A stretch of DNA of 64,000 nt from Nocardioides eburneiflavus (GCF_004785795.1 NZ_SRRO01000001.1:3348001-3412000); one strand, 5' to 3'. Positions 27,934 to 37,826 are shown, counted from the first letter of the stretch. The notes: generated by a model not told the origin, from the letters alone. Numbers and translations are program-made.

Positions 27934-28449
27934 TCAGAAGTCACCGGTGAGGTCGTCGGTCCCGCTGCCGCCCCGGAGCTGGTCGGCGTCCTCGTCGGAG
28001 TAGGACACGCACGGGGTCGTGATCTGGACGCGCCACTCCACGCCGTCCTCGGAGCGCCGCTGGCGCTGGACGTAGAGGCTGACGCCGTCCCTCTCCGCCC
28101 TGACGCCGGCCTCGTTGGCAGAGGTGCCGAGCGTCCAGCCCGAGCGTGCGAGCTCGTCGGAGACGGCGTCCACACCGGTCTCCCACGTGCCGGCTCCGGC
28201 GATGACCCCGCCGTTGATCGTGTACTCGAAGCTGTTGCGCCCCAGTCGACAGCTCATGTGCGACCCACCGAAGCTGTGATCGGTGGGGGCGAGGGCCGCG
28301 GTGATGCCGGGGCGGGCTGCCTTCAGCGCCTCCTTGCCCAGCCGCGCCTGGGACGCAGGGTCGGTCGTGTCCCCGCCGGCTCCACCACCGGAGGAGGCGC
28401 TGCACGCGCCGAGGACGAGCAGTGCGAGGACGCAGCCGAGAATCCGCAT
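27934..28449 (-). CDS. Hypothetical lipoprotein
   Basis: 171 residues with a lipobox: MRILGCVLALLVLGACSASS, lipidated cysteine at 16. The mature part is one globular domain with two further cysteines (MSCRLGRN, TTPCVSY) that could form a disulfide. -10 TAGGCT is seven bases before the ATG, so leaderless. It is in the same frame as the broken upstream GNAT gene, which makes a spurious 470-codon reading frame; the promoter and lipobox show this is a separate gene. Confidence 0.75.
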   Translation of the reverse strand: MRILGCVLALLVLGACSASSGGGAGGDTTDPASQARLGKEALKAARPGITAALAPTDHSFGGSHMSCRLGRNSFEYTINGGVIAGAGTWETGVDAVSDELARSGWTLGTSANEAGVRAERDGVSLYVQRQRRSEDGVEWRVQITTPCVSYSDEDADQLRGGSGTDDLTGDF

Positions 28450-28459
28450 GCCCCCGAGC

Positions 28460-29346
28460 CTAGGCCCTCCGCGTCGGGCGCGAGAGCTGCACACCGACGC
28501 GCGTGGTGGCGTACCCCAGGCGCGTGTTGAGCGCCCGCATCGCTGCGTTGCCGTCCTGGGTCCAGGTGTAGACCTCGGTGATGCCGTGGTCTGCCGCCCA
28601 CGCCAGGGTGAGGAGCTTGAGGTGGACCGCGAGGCCGCGGCCGCGCCAGTCGGCGCGTACGGCGGTGAGGCCGTTCTCAGCGCGCGTCGGTTGGTCGGGA
28701 TCGAGGCCCAGGCCGGCGCACCCGACCACCTCACCGTCGTGGAGGCGAGGAACATCGGGTCGGCGAGCCACGAGCGGACCCACCCCTCGGGGGAGACGTC
28801 GAGCGGCGTGTCGACCGCGAAGCCGGCGAGCGCCTCCAGCCCGAAGCGGTCGTACGCCGCCTCCCAGAGTCCGGGACGGTCCTGCGCGGTCACGACCTCG
28901 ATGCCGTCGGGCCGGGGCGTCTGCGCCACGGGACCGTCGATCGAGAAGGTCTGCTCGACCTCACGGTTGACCTCCTCGAACCCAAAGCGCCGGGCGAAGG
29001 CGAAAGACTCCTCGTCGTCTGCGCCGGAGCGCAGCATCGGGTAGCCCATTGCCTCGACGTGCTCGACCAGCCGGTGCAGGAGCGCCGTGCCGATGCCGCG
29101 ACGTCGGTGCTCGGGCAGGACCCGCGGGATGACACTGCCGGAGCCGGCGCTCTCGGCGCGGTTGGCCATTCCGTGACCGACCACGACGCCCTCCTCGCGG
29201 GCCAGCACCAGCAGCCGCTCGGGGGTGTCGCCCTCCCGCAGCTCGGCGACGGACTGCGTGCGCTCGTAGGGGATCACCGCGATCCGCACCCGGCGCCACG
29301 CCTCGTAGTCCTCGTCGGTCGTGCACGCGCTGATGTCGAGGGCCAT
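28460..29346 (-). pseudogene. Tandem GNAT acetyltransferase, frameshifted
   Basis: Two GNAT domains. The N-terminal one (about residues 1-155) has the acetyl-CoA loop VLPEHRRRGIGTALL. The C-terminal one has ADWRGRGLAVHLKLLTLAWA and ends with DGNAAMRALNTRLGYATTRVG. The reading is continuous to DPMFLAS, then the next part (HDGEVVGCAGLGLDPDQP) is in another frame. One missing C in a run near 28740 explains it, turning TCCCAC into TCCAC. With one base restored the product would be about 295 residues. -10 TAGGTT six bases before the ATG. Either a recent pseudogene or a sequencing indel. Confidence 0.8.
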
Positions 29347-29445
29347 GGGGGCAACCTAGGTGTGTCGCGGCAAGTCGTCCCAACCTTTTTCGCCTCCGGT
29401 GCAGTTGAGTGGTCAGCACCGGAGGGTCCGGGCACGGGGGGACAC

Positions 29446-29847
29446 GTGGACGAGCAGGGCTTCACCGAGTGGGTGGGCGGGCGGCAGCGCCAGCTGCTGC
29501 GCTCGGCCTACCTGCTCAACGGTGACCTGCACCGTGCCGAGGACCTCGTGCAGGAGGCGCTGACCAAGGTGGCGCTGCGTCTCGACGACCTGTCGACGCG
29601 GGCCTACCTGCCGGTGACGGACCCGGGCTACGCCATTGCCGACGGCGGGCTGATGGTCGCCGAGGGATGGCTCGACGACGACACCGTGCTGGCGTCGGTG
29701 GGTCCGGCCGGCGGCGTGCGGGGGGGCGAGCGTGTCCTGTTCACGTGGGAGGTCGGGTCGGGCGCGCTGTCCCGGATGTCCACCGTGACCGACGACCTGG
29801 CGTACGACCTCGCGGTGGGCGCGCTGGCGAGCGGGCCGGTTCCCTAG
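29446..29847 (+). pseudogene. ECF sigma factor N terminus fused to an unrelated C terminus
   Basis: 133 codons. The first 45 residues (EQGFTEWVGGRQRQLLRSAY, LLNGDLHRAEDLVQEALTKV) are region 2 of the SigE-family ECF sigma factors. At about codon 45, where WLRW normally follows, the sequence becomes LDDLSTRAYLPVTDPGYAIA and ends like a beta-propeller-type protein (VLFTWEVGSGALSRMSTV). Sigma regions 2.3-4 are absent. The simplest reading is an in-frame deletion that joined a sigma gene to the end of its downstream partner. It keeps a GTG start with a G-rich ribosome site and may still be translated. It cannot act as a sigma factor. Confidence 0.7.
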
Positions 29848-29856
29848 AGTGGCGGC

Positions 29857-31899
29857 GTGGACTTCTACTCCGCCTACGCGCAGGGCTTCGCCCGCGTCGC
29901 GGCCGTCACCCTGCCGGTGCACCTCGCCGATCCCGCCGCCAACGCCGCCGAGGTCGTCGAGCAGGCCCGCGCCTGCCACGACGACAGCGTCGCGGTTGCG
30001 GTGTTCCCGGAGCTGTGCCTGACGGGGTACTCCGTCGACGACCTCTTCCTCCAGGACACCCTGCTCGTCGGCGTGCAGGACGCGATCGCCGAGATCGCCG
30101 CGGCGAGTGCCGATCTGATGACCGCGCTCGTCATCGGTGCGCCGATCGTGCAGGGCAACCGGGTCCACAACTGCGCCGTCGTCATCCACCGCGGCTCGGT
30201 CCTCGGCGTCGCGCCGAAGTCCTACCTGCCCAACTACCGCGAGTTCTACGAGCGCCGCTGGTTCGCGCCCGGTGACGACCGCGAGCTGGAGTGGGTCACC
30301 GTCGCCGGCCAGGACGCGCGGTTCGGGCCCGACCTCGTCTTCCGGTGCCTCGACGTCCCCGGCCTCGACCTCCACGTCGAGGTCTGCGAGGACATGTGGG
30401 TGCCGGTGCCGCCCAGCGCGGAGGCCGCGCTCGCCGGGGCGACGGTGCTCGCCAACCTCAGCGGCTCCCCGATCACCGTCGCGCGTGCCGAGGACCGCCG
30501 GCTGCTGGTCCGCAGTGCCAGCTCGCGGTGCGCGGCGGCGTACGTCTATGCCGCAGCAGGGCAGGGCGAGTCGACCACGGACCTCAGCTGGGACGGCCAG
30601 ACGATGGTCTACGAGTGCGGCTCGCTTCTCGGCGAGGGCGAGCGGTTCCCCGACGGGCCTCGCCGTACGGTCGTCGACGTCGACCTCGACCTGATCCGGC
30701 AGGAGCGCCTGCGGCAAGGGACGTTCGACGACAACCGGCGCACGCACCGCGAGCGCGTCAACCGCTTCCGCACGGTCGAGTGGGAGCTCGAGCCCCCGGC
30801 CGGTGACATCGGCCTGCGGCGCAAGGTCGACCGCTACCCGTTCGTCCCCGACGACCCGGCCCGCCTCGAGCTCGACTGCTACGAGGCCTACAACATCCAG
30901 GTCTCCGGCCTCGAGCAGCGCCTCAACGCCATCGGCACGCCCAAGGCCGTCATCGGCGTCAGCGGTGGACTCGACTCCACGCACGCGCTGATCGTGGCGT
31001 GCAAGGCGATGGACCGGCTCGGCCGGCCGCGCAGCGACGTGCTCGCCTTCACGATGCCCGGGTTCGCGACCGGGGCCACCACCAAGTCGTACGCCACCCG
31101 CCTCTCCGAGGCGCTCGGCGTCACCTTCGAGGAGCTCGACATCCGCCCCGCGGCCGAGCAGATGCTCGAGGACCTGGGCCACCCCTACGGCCGCGGCGAG
31201 AAGGTCTACGACGTCACCTTCGAGAACGTCCAGGCCGGCCTGCGCTACGACTACCTCTTCCGCCTCGCCAACCAGCGTGGCGGCATCGTCGTGGGCACCG
31301 GCGACCTCTCCGAGCTGGCGCTCGGCTGGTGCACGTACGGCGTCGGCGACCAGATGTCGCACTACACCGTCAACGCCGGCGTGCCGAAGACGCTCGTGCA
31401 GCACCTGATCCGCTGGGTGATCAGCCACGGCGAGTTCGAGGAGGCGGCCAACGAGGTGCTCGTCGAGATCCTCCAGCAGGAGATCACCCCCGAGCTGATC
31501 CCGACGGAGGAGGGCAGGAAGCCGCAGGCGACGCAGGACACCGTCGGCCCCTACAACCTCCAGGACTTCACCCTCGCGATGGTGGTGCGCCACGGCTTCC
31601 GGCCGCGCAAGATCGCCTTCCTCGCGTGGCACGCCTGGAAGGACGCCGACGCGGGGGAGTGGCCGCCCGGGTTCCCCGACGACGCGCGGGTGGCGTACGA
31701 CCTCGAGGCCGTACGCACCTGGCTGCAGGTCTTCGTGAGGCGGTTCTTCGCCAACCAGTTCAAGCGGTCGGCGCTGCCCAACGGACCCAAGGTCAGCCCG
31801 AGCGGGACGATGAGCCCGCGCGGTGACTGGCGGATGCCCAGCGACGCCAAGGGGACGGCCTGGCTGACGGAGATCGAGCGGGACGTGCCCGCCTCCTGA
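29857..31899 (+). CDS. nadE: Glutamine-dependent NAD+ synthetase
   Basis: Last step of NAD+ synthesis, amidating NaAD with ammonia channelled from glutamine. 680 residues, the long two-domain form. The N-terminal nitrilase domain has the Glu-Lys-Cys triad ([39 protein letters not shown]). The synthetase domain has the ATP P-loop [14 protein letters not shown] (about residue 368) and [20 protein letters not shown] start with -10 TAGAGT six bases upstream (leaderless). Single-gene unit. Confidence 0.97.
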   Translation: MDFYSAYAQGFARVAAVTLPVHLADPAANAAEVVEQARACHDDSVAVAVFPELCLTGYSVDDLFLQDTLLVGVQDAIAEIAAASADLMTALVIGAPIVQGNRVHNCAVVIHRGSVLGVAPKSYLPNYREFYERRWFAPGDDRELEWVTVAGQDARFGPDLVFRCLDVPGLDLHVEVCEDMWVPVPPSAEAALAGATVLANLSGSPITVARAEDRRLLVRSASSRCAAAYVYAAAGQGESTTDLSWDGQTMVYECGSLLGEGERFPDGPRRTVVDVDLDLIRQERLRQGTFDDNRRTHRERVNRFRTVEWELEPPAGDIGLRRKVDRYPFVPDDPARLELDCYEAYNIQVSGLEQRLNAIGTPKAVIGVSGGLDSTHALIVACKAMDRLGRPRSDVLAFTMPGFATGATTKSYATRLSEALGVTFEELDIRPAAEQMLEDLGHPYGRGEKVYDVTFENVQAGLRYDYLFRLANQRGGIVVGTGDLSELALGWCTYGVGDQMSHYTVNAGVPKTLVQHLIRWVISHGEFEEAANEVLVEILQQEITPELIPTEEGRKPQATQDTVGPYNLQDFTLAMVVRHGFRPRKIAFLAWHAWKDADAGEWPPGFPDDARVAYDLEAVRTWLQVFVRRFFANQFKRSALPNGPKVSPSGTMSPRGDWRMPSDAKGTAWLTEIERDVPAS

Positions 31900-31997
31900 G
31901 CCGGGGGCGGCGGGTGTGGACAGTCGGCGCGACTGGTGCAACCTCCCCGGCGCCGGCTGCGTCCAGTCAGCACAGACCACCTCACGGGGAGACCGAG

Positions 31998-32621
31998 ATG
32001 ACCCACCGCACCACCCACCGCACGACCAGGCTGCTCGCGTCGACCATCGCCGGCGCATCCCTGCTCGCCGGCCCACTGGCGGCGACCGCACCGTCCGCCC
32101 ATGCGCAGGTCGAGGAGCGCGCTGCGGCGCGGACGACCCTCACCTTCACCGTCGACGACTGCGAGGGCTGCGAGGTCCAGCTCGTCAACGCCCGCAGCAC
32201 CCTCGACGCCGACGTCGTCCACGTCTGGCAGTCGCAGGCCAAGCAGGTGCGCGACGGAACGGTCACGTTCCGCGTGGCGACGAGGCGTACGTGGGGGTTG
32301 TCCGCCACCGTCCGCGCGCCGTGGGAGGGCCACACCGGCTACCTGACGACCGTCGCGTGGCGCTACGACGGCGAGCGCGTCGGCGACACCGTCACGCTCG
32401 AGGAGGCCGTGACGAAGAAGAGGGCGTCCGCCTGCTGGGAGGGCGTACGCGGGCGCTCGGTCACCGTCCCCCTCGTGGTCGAGAAGGTCCGCGTCCGTGG
32501 CGTCAGGGGCAAGGTGGACGGCAGCATCGCCTTCGTCCCGACGACCCAGGGCTGGCTCGCGCCGATGCGCGTGGTCTGGGACGGCGTCCTCGGCTCCCAG
32601 GACGTCAACATCTGCCGCTAG
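31998..32621 (+). CDS. Secreted hypothetical protein
   Basis: 207 residues with a signal peptide ending AHA-QV (TTRLLASTIAGASLLAGPLA). The mature domain is beta-rich, with DDCEGCEVQLVNA at its start (two close cysteines) and ACWEG and NICR later, possibly two disulfides. No family recognised. GGGGAGACCGAG before the ATG is a weak ribosome-binding site. Sits alone between nadE and glnA2. Confidence 0.7.
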   Translation: MTHRTTHRTTRLLASTIAGASLLAGPLAATAPSAHAQVEERAAARTTLTFTVDDCEGCEVQLVNARSTLDADVVHVWQSQAKQVRDGTVTFRVATRRTWGLSATVRAPWEGHTGYLTTVAWRYDGERVGDTVTLEEAVTKKRASACWEGVRGRSVTVPLVVEKVRVRGVRGKVDGSIAFVPTTQGWLAPMRVVWDGVLGSQDVNICR

Positions 32622-32687
32622 GCGCGCTCGCTGCTCAACCAGCGGCGCCGTCGCGGGCGGCCGGCGGGTGCCCCCTAGGCTGGGACC

Positions 32688-34034
32688 ATGGGCAAGCAAG
32701 AGGACTTCGTACTCCGCGCGCTCGAGGAGCGTGACGTCCGGTTCGTCCGGCTGTGGTTCACCGACGTGCTGGGGTTCCTCAAGAGCGTGAGCGTGGCCCC
32801 GGCCGAGCTCGAGAACGCCTTCGAGGAGGGCATCGGCTTCGACGGCTCGGCCATCGAGGGCTTCGCCCGCGTGTACGAGTCCGACATGCTCGCCCACCCC
32901 GACGCCTCGACGTTCCAGATCCTGCCGTGGCGCACCGGCGACGACGGCGGACCCGCGACGGCGCGCATGTTCTGCGACATCGTCATGCCCGACGGCAGCC
33001 CCTCGTACGCCGACCCGCGCCACGTCCTCAAGCGCACGCTCAGCAGGGCGGCCGACCGCGGGTTCACGTTCTACACACACCCCGAGATCGAGTTCTACCT
33101 GTTCAAGGACGTGCCCGGGAAGGGCGACGAGCCGCAGCCGGTCGACCGCAGCGGCTTCTTCGACCACACCGCGCAGTCGCGTGGCGCCGACTTCCGCCGC
33201 GAGGCGATCACGATGCTCGAGGCGATGGGCATCTCGGTGGAGTTCAGCCACCACGAGGGCGGTCCCGGCCAGCAGGAGATCGACCTGCGCTACGCCGACG
33301 CGCTCACCACCGCGGACAACATCATGACCTTCCGCACCGTGATCCGCGAGGTCGCGCTCGGACAGGGCATCTGGGCGTCCTTCATGCCCAAGCCGTTCAC
33401 CACCCACCCGGGCTCCGGCATGCACACGCACGTGTCGCTGTTCGAGGGCGACCGCAACGCCTTCTTCGAGGCCGGCGCCGAGTACCAGCTGTCCAAGACC
33501 GGGCGCCAGTTCATCGCCGGCATCCTGCGCCACGCCAGCGAGATCAGCGTCGTCACCAACCAGTGGGTCAACTCCTACAAGCGCCTGCTCGGCGGCGGTG
33601 AGGCCCCGTCCGGCGTGTGCTGGGGCCACAACAACCGGTCCGCGATGGTGCGCGTCCCGATGTACAAGCCCAACAAGGGCCAGTCGACGCGCGTCGAGCT
33701 GCGCACGATCGACGCCGCCTGCAACCCCTACCTCGCGTTCGCGGTGGTCCTGGGCGCCGGCATGAAGGGCATCGAGGAGGGCTACGAGCTGCCGCGCGAG
33801 GCCGAGGACGACGTGTGGTCGCTCACCGAGCGCGAGCGCAGGGCGCTCGGGATCACGCCGCTGCCGAGGAGCCTGTGGGACGCGATCGGCGTCGCCGAGG
33901 ACTCCGAGCTGTTGGCCGAGACGCTCGGCGAGCACGTCTTCGACTTCTTCCTGCGCAACAAGCGCGCCGAGTGGGAGGAGTACCGCACCCAGGTCTCCGC
34001 CTTCGAGCGCGACCGGATGCTGCCGGTCCTCTGA
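32688..34034 (+). CDS. glnA2: Glutamine synthetase, GlnA2 type
   Basis: Type I glutamine-synthetase fold, 448 residues. Active-site motifs: GFDGSAIEGFARVYESD, the ATP/metal loop KPFTTHPGSGMHTHVSL, NSYKRLLGGGEAPSGVCWGHNNRSAMVRVP and the glutamate in RVELRTIDAACNPYL. The adenylylation loop with the regulatory tyrosine (NLYDLPPEE in GlnA1) is missing: after KGIEEGYELP comes REAEDDVW. It is thus unlikely to be a GlnE target, like mycobacterial GlnA2. A -10 TAGGCT six bases before the ATG marks a leaderless promoter. It heads glnA2-GATase-glnE. Confidence 0.94.
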   Translation: MGKQEDFVLRALEERDVRFVRLWFTDVLGFLKSVSVAPAELENAFEEGIGFDGSAIEGFARVYESDMLAHPDASTFQILPWRTGDDGGPATARMFCDIVMPDGSPSYADPRHVLKRTLSRAADRGFTFYTHPEIEFYLFKDVPGKGDEPQPVDRSGFFDHTAQSRGADFRREAITMLEAMGISVEFSHHEGGPGQQEIDLRYADALTTADNIMTFRTVIREVALGQGIWASFMPKPFTTHPGSGMHTHVSLFEGDRNAFFEAGAEYQLSKTGRQFIAGILRHASEISVVTNQWVNSYKRLLGGGEAPSGVCWGHNNRSAMVRVPMYKPNKGQSTRVELRTIDAACNPYLAFAVVLGAGMKGIEEGYELPREAEDDVWSLTERERRALGITPLPRSLWDAIGVAEDSELLAETLGEHVFDFFLRNKRAEWEEYRTQVSAFERDRMLPVL

Positions 34035-34035
34035 G

Positions 34036-34758
34036 ATGGCGGGTCCCCGCGTCCTGGTCGTCGAGCACGAGGAGTCCTGCCCGCCGCACCTCGTGGGGAG
34101 GTGGCTGACGGAGGTCGGCTGCACGCTCGAGGTCTGCCGCCCCTACGCCGGCGACGCGCTGCCGATGCTGACGGCGTACGACGGGGTCCTCGTGCTGGGC
34201 GGCGAGATGGGGGCCAACGACGACGACACCGTCCCGTGGCTGGCGCCGCTCAAGGACGCGATCCGGGCTGCCGTCGCCGCCGGGACGCCGCTGCTGGGCA
34301 TCTGCCTGGGCCACCAGCTGGTCGCCGTGGCGCTCGGCGGCGAGGTGGCACCGAACCCGCGCGGGCAGGCCGTCGGGCTGACCGACGTGCGGTGGACCGC
34401 GGCGGCCGCGGAGGACGACTGGGTCGGCACGCGGACGGGCGACGAGGTCGCGATCCACTGGAACAACGACGTCGTGACCCGGCTCCCCGACGGCGCCGTG
34501 GTGCTCGCGCACAGCCCGGGCGGCGAGGTCCAGGTCGTGCGGTTCGCCCCGCGCGCGTGGGGGATCCAGGCGCACCCGGAGGTCGACGTCGACATCGTGC
34601 GCCACTGGGCGGTGACCGAGCGCGACGAGCACGTCTCGCTCGGGCGTGACCCCGACGCCGTGCTGGCCGCGATCGAGGGCGCGGGTGCCGCGCTCGTCGC
34701 CCACTGGCAGCCCCTGACAGCGAGGTTCGCCGCACTGGCAGGAGAGGATCGCGCATGA
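34036..34758 (+). CDS. Type 1 glutamine amidotransferase-like protein
   Basis: Class I GATase domain, 240 residues. Nucleophile in LLGICLGHQLVA (Cys near residue 90) and His-Glu in GIQAHPEVDVD complete the triad. Stand-alone proteins like this resemble the GuaA-type amidotransferase domain but have no synthase partner. It starts one base after the glnA2 stop and overlaps glnE as ATGA. Position between glnA2 and glnE suggests glutamine hydrolysis or gamma-glutamyl compound degradation; substrate unknown. Confidence 0.87.
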   Translation: MAGPRVLVVEHEESCPPHLVGRWLTEVGCTLEVCRPYAGDALPMLTAYDGVLVLGGEMGANDDDTVPWLAPLKDAIRAAVAAGTPLLGICLGHQLVAVALGGEVAPNPRGQAVGLTDVRWTAAAAEDDWVGTRTGDEVAIHWNNDVVTRLPDGAVVLAHSPGGEVQVVRFAPRAWGIQAHPEVDVDIVRHWAVTERDEHVSLGRDPDAVLAAIEGAGAALVAHWQPLTARFAALAGEDRA

Positions 34759-37745
34759 CCTCGTCGGGAACCTTCGTACGGCTCGGCTTCGTCGACGGCC
34801 CCGCCGCGGTGCGCGGCATCGACCGCCTCGGCGACGCGGGAGCACCGCTCACCACCAAGCTGGCCGCGACCGCCGACCCCGACGCGGCGCTGGAGGGGCT
34901 GATCCGTCTCGCCGAGTCGCTCGACGAGGCGACTCCCGGTGCGGGGGACCGGATGCTGGGTGAGGTCGCGGACGACGAGGGCACGGCCATGCGGCTGTGC
35001 AGCGTGCTCGGCGCCAGCGCCGCGCTCACCCACCACCTCGTCCGCCACCCCGAGCAGTGGCGCGAGCTGACGGACCCGACGCTGGGCACCACCCGCGCCG
35101 CGGCGTACGCCGTGCGCGAGGCGATGCTGTGCGCGGTCGGGGCCGACCCCCACGCCGCCGAGCCGGTCGCGGGGCTGGCGGATGCGGAGGCTGTCGACGC
35201 GCTGCGGGTGGAGTACCGCCGCATCCTGCTGCGGCTCGCGTCCCGCGACCTCGCCCACCACGTCAGCGTCGACGACGCCGCGGCCGAGATCTCGGACCTC
35301 GCCGCCGCGACGCTCGAGGCAGCCCTGGCGATCGCCAGGGCCCGGGTCGGCGAGACCGCGCACGCGGCGCGGCTCACGATCATCGCGATGGGCAAGTGCG
35401 GCGGCCACGAGCTCAACTACGTCTCCGACGTCGACGTGGTCTTCGTCTACGAGCCGGCCCCCTCGGAGTCCGGTGAGATCGACGACGGTGCCGCGCTGCG
35501 GGCCGCGACGCAGCTCGCCTCGCAGCTGATGCGGATCTGCTCCGACCACACCCGCGAGGGCACGATCTGGCCGGTCGACGCCAACCTGCGCCCCGAGGGC
35601 AGCCAGGGGCCGCTCGTCCGGACGCTCGCCAGCCACCAGGGCTACTACGAGAAGTGGGCCAAGACCTGGGAGTTCCAGGCGCTGCTCAAGGCCAGGCCCG
35701 TCGCCGGTGACGCCGACCTGGGTCGCCGCTACTGCGAGATGGTCGCCCCGCTGGTGTGGAGCGCGGCCGAGCGTGACGGCTTCGTCGCCGACGTCCAGGC
35801 GATGCGGCGCCGGGTGGTCGACCACATCCCGGCCCACGAGGCCGAGCGCCAGCTCAAGCTCGGCTCCGGTGGCCTGCGCGACGTCGAGTTCGCCGTGCAG
35901 CTGCTGCAGCTCGTCCACGGGCGGGCCGACGCCTCCCTCCGGGAGGGGGCGACGCTCAGCGCGCTGGATGCGCTGACCAAGGGCGGCTACGTCGGTCGCG
36001 AGGACGGCGAGCGGCTCCACGAGGCGTACTCCTTCCTGCGCACCCTGGAGCACCGCATCCAGCTGCACCAGCTCCGGCGCACCCACGTCGTCCCCGAGGA
36101 CGAGGCGTCGCTGCGGCGTCTCGGCCGCTCGCTGGGCCACCTGGCCGAGCCGGCCGCGCAGCTCGACAAGCAGTGGCGCTACCACCGGCGCGAGGTGCGC
36201 CGGCTCCACGAGAAGCTCTTCTACCGGCCGCTGCTCGGCGCCGTCGCCAAGCTGGCCGGCACCGAGGCGCGGCTGTCGCTGGAGGCCGCCGAGGAGCGCC
36301 TCGCCGCCCTCGGCTACGCCGATCCCCGCGCGGCGCTGCGCCACCTCGAGGCGCTGACCAGCGGCGTCTCCCGTACGTCGGACATCCAGCGCACCCTGCT
36401 CCCGGTGCTGCTGGAGTGGTTCGCCGACTCGCCCGACCCCGACGCGGGGCTGTTCGGGTTCCGCCGGATCAGCGAGAGCCTGGGGCGCACGCCGTGGTAC
36501 CTCACGATGCTGCGCGACGAGGGCCAGGTGGCCCAGCGGCTCGCCCAGATCCTCGGCACGTCGCGCTACGCCACCGACCTGCTGGAGCGCGAGCCGCAGG
36601 GCGTGAAGATGCTGGGGGAGTCGCTCGTCCCGCTGAGCGCCGAGACCGTGCTCGCGGAGATGGAGGCGCTGGTCGAGCGGGCCGAGACGCCGGAGGCCGC
36701 GGTCGTCGCCGTGCGGGCCGTACGCCGCCGCGAGCTGCTGCGCATCGCGTGCGGCGAGCTGGTGGCCGGCACGGACGTCGCGCTGGTGGGCCAGGGCCTG
36801 AGCCGGCTCACCGACGCGACCCTCCAGGCCACGCTCCACATCGCCACGGAGTCCGTACGCCGCCAGCGCGGCCTCGACGCCGCGGCGAGCCGGATCGCGG
36901 TGATCGCGATGGGCCGCTACGGCGGGTTCGAGCTGTCCTACGGCAGCGATGCCGACGTGATGTTCGTGCACGAGCCGGTCGAGGGCGTCGAGGCCCAGGC
37001 GGCGTCGTCCTTCGCGACGGCGGTGGTCGCCGAGCTGCGTCGGTTGCTGTCGCTGCCGGCCAGCGACCCGCCGCTCGAGGTCGATCCCGACCTGCGGCCT
37101 GAGGGCAAGAACGGTCCGATGGTGCGCACGGTGGAGTCGTACGCCGCCTACTACGCGAAGTGGTCGTCGGTGTGGGAGTTCCAGGCCCTCCTGCGGGCTG
37201 ACGCTGTGGCGGGCGACGAGGCCCTGCGCGCCCGGTTCACCGAGCTGATCGACCCGTTGCGCTTCCCCGTCGACGGGCTCCCGGACGCAGACGTGGTCGA
37301 GGTGCGGCGCATCAAGGCCCGCGTCGACGACGAGCGGCTGCCGCGCGGCGCCGACCGGCACACCCACCTCAAGCTCGGGCGGGGTGGGCTGGCCGACGTG
37401 GAGTGGACGGTGCAGCTGCTCCAGATGCGGCACGCGGGCCGGATCGAGGAGCTCCGCACGCCCCAGACGCTCCCTGCGCTCGAGGCGGCCGCCGCGGCCG
37501 GGCTGATCACGGCGGAGGACGCCGAGACGCTCGCCGACGCGTGGCGGCTGGTGAGCCGCGTCCGCAACGCCGTGACGCTGGTGCGGGGCAAGCCGTACGA
37601 CCAGCTGCCGCGCGACGCGCAGGAGCGGGCCGCGGTCGCCGGGGTGCTCGGCTACCCGCAGGGCTCGTCGGACCAGATGGTCAACGACTACCTGCGCACG
37701 ACGCGCCGGGCTCACGCGGTGGTGGAGCGGGTCTTTTGGGAGTGA
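34755..37745 (+). CDS. glnE: Bifunctional glutamine synthetase adenylyltransferase/deadenylase
   Basis: Adds and removes AMP on glutamine synthetase according to nitrogen status. 996 residues, full length. Two nucleotidyltransferase domains: the N-terminal deadenylase (AMGKCGGHELNYVSDVDVVF near 215) and the C-terminal adenylyltransferase (AMGRYGGFELSYGSDADVMF near 720), each followed by its GlnD/GlnE helical region with WEFQALLKARPV and WEFQALLRADAV. Overlaps the amidotransferase gene by four bases. The substrate synthetase must be elsewhere because GlnA2 here lacks the target tyrosine. Its stop codon lies inside the first satD operator. Confidence 0.97.
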   Translation: MTSSGTFVRLGFVDGPAAVRGIDRLGDAGAPLTTKLAATADPDAALEGLIRLAESLDEATPGAGDRMLGEVADDEGTAMRLCSVLGASAALTHHLVRHPEQWRELTDPTLGTTRAAAYAVREAMLCAVGADPHAAEPVAGLADAEAVDALRVEYRRILLRLASRDLAHHVSVDDAAAEISDLAAATLEAALAIARARVGETAHAARLTIIAMGKCGGHELNYVSDVDVVFVYEPAPSESGEIDDGAALRAATQLASQLMRICSDHTREGTIWPVDANLRPEGSQGPLVRTLASHQGYYEKWAKTWEFQALLKARPVAGDADLGRRYCEMVAPLVWSAAERDGFVADVQAMRRRVVDHIPAHEAERQLKLGSGGLRDVEFAVQLLQLVHGRADASLREGATLSALDALTKGGYVGREDGERLHEAYSFLRTLEHRIQLHQLRRTHVVPEDEASLRRLGRSLGHLAEPAAQLDKQWRYHRREVRRLHEKLFYRPLLGAVAKLAGTEARLSLEAAEERLAALGYADPRAALRHLEALTSGVSRTSDIQRTLLPVLLEWFADSPDPDAGLFGFRRISESLGRTPWYLTMLRDEGQVAQRLAQILGTSRYATDLLEREPQGVKMLGESLVPLSAETVLAEMEALVERAETPEAAVVAVRAVRRRELLRIACGELVAGTDVALVGQGLSRLTDATLQATLHIATESVRRQRGLDAAASRIAVIAMGRYGGFELSYGSDADVMFVHEPVEGVEAQAASSFATAVVAELRRLLSLPASDPPLEVDPDLRPEGKNGPMVRTVESYAAYYAKWSSVWEFQALLRADAVAGDEALRARFTELIDPLRFPVDGLPDADVVEVRRIKARVDDERLPRGADRHTHLKLGRGGLADVEWTVQLLQMRHAGRIEELRTPQTLPALEAAAAAGLITAEDAETLADAWRLVSRVRNAVTLVRGKPYDQLPRDAQERAAVAGVLGYPQGSSDQMVNDYLRTTRRAHAVVERVFWE

Positions 37746-37816
37746 AGCGCATGACTTCACCATGGATCGGATGAAGCAATAACCTTCATGTTGGACAAAT
37801 GAAGCAATAACCTTCA
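37743..37816. promoter_or_regulatory. Three palindromic operators TGAAG-N7-CTTCA upstream of satD
   Basis: Copies at 37743-37759 (TGAAGCGCATGACTTCA), 37772-37788 and 37800-37816 (both TGAAGCAATAACCTTCA). Arms are perfect 5-bp inverted repeats; starts are 29 and 28 bp apart, close to three helical turns minus a fraction. The first covers the glnE stop codon, the second sits just upstream of the -35, the third fills the -35/-10 spacer. This layout is that of a repressor binding cooperatively. AT content is far above the surroundings. Confidence 0.85.
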
Positions 37817-37820
37817 CGAT
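37791..37820 (+). promoter_or_regulatory. satD promoter, leaderless
   Basis: -35 TTGGAC (37791-37796), 18-bp spacer, -10 CACGAT (37815-37820), then six bases to the ATG at 37827. Operator copy 3 overlaps the spacer and -10, so a bound regulator would block polymerase. Confidence 0.65.
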
Positions 37821-37826
37821 GGGACG

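Noticed and set aside
27934..29346. A single 470-residue protein
   Set aside because: It joins a GNAT N-terminal part, an out-of-frame stretch with shadow-like composition, and a lipoprotein with its own promoter and lipobox; the frame is an accident of one missing base.
37748..37826. Terminator or REP element after glnE
   Set aside because: Three 17-bp copies with conserved arms overlap a good promoter, which fits operators better than a terminator.
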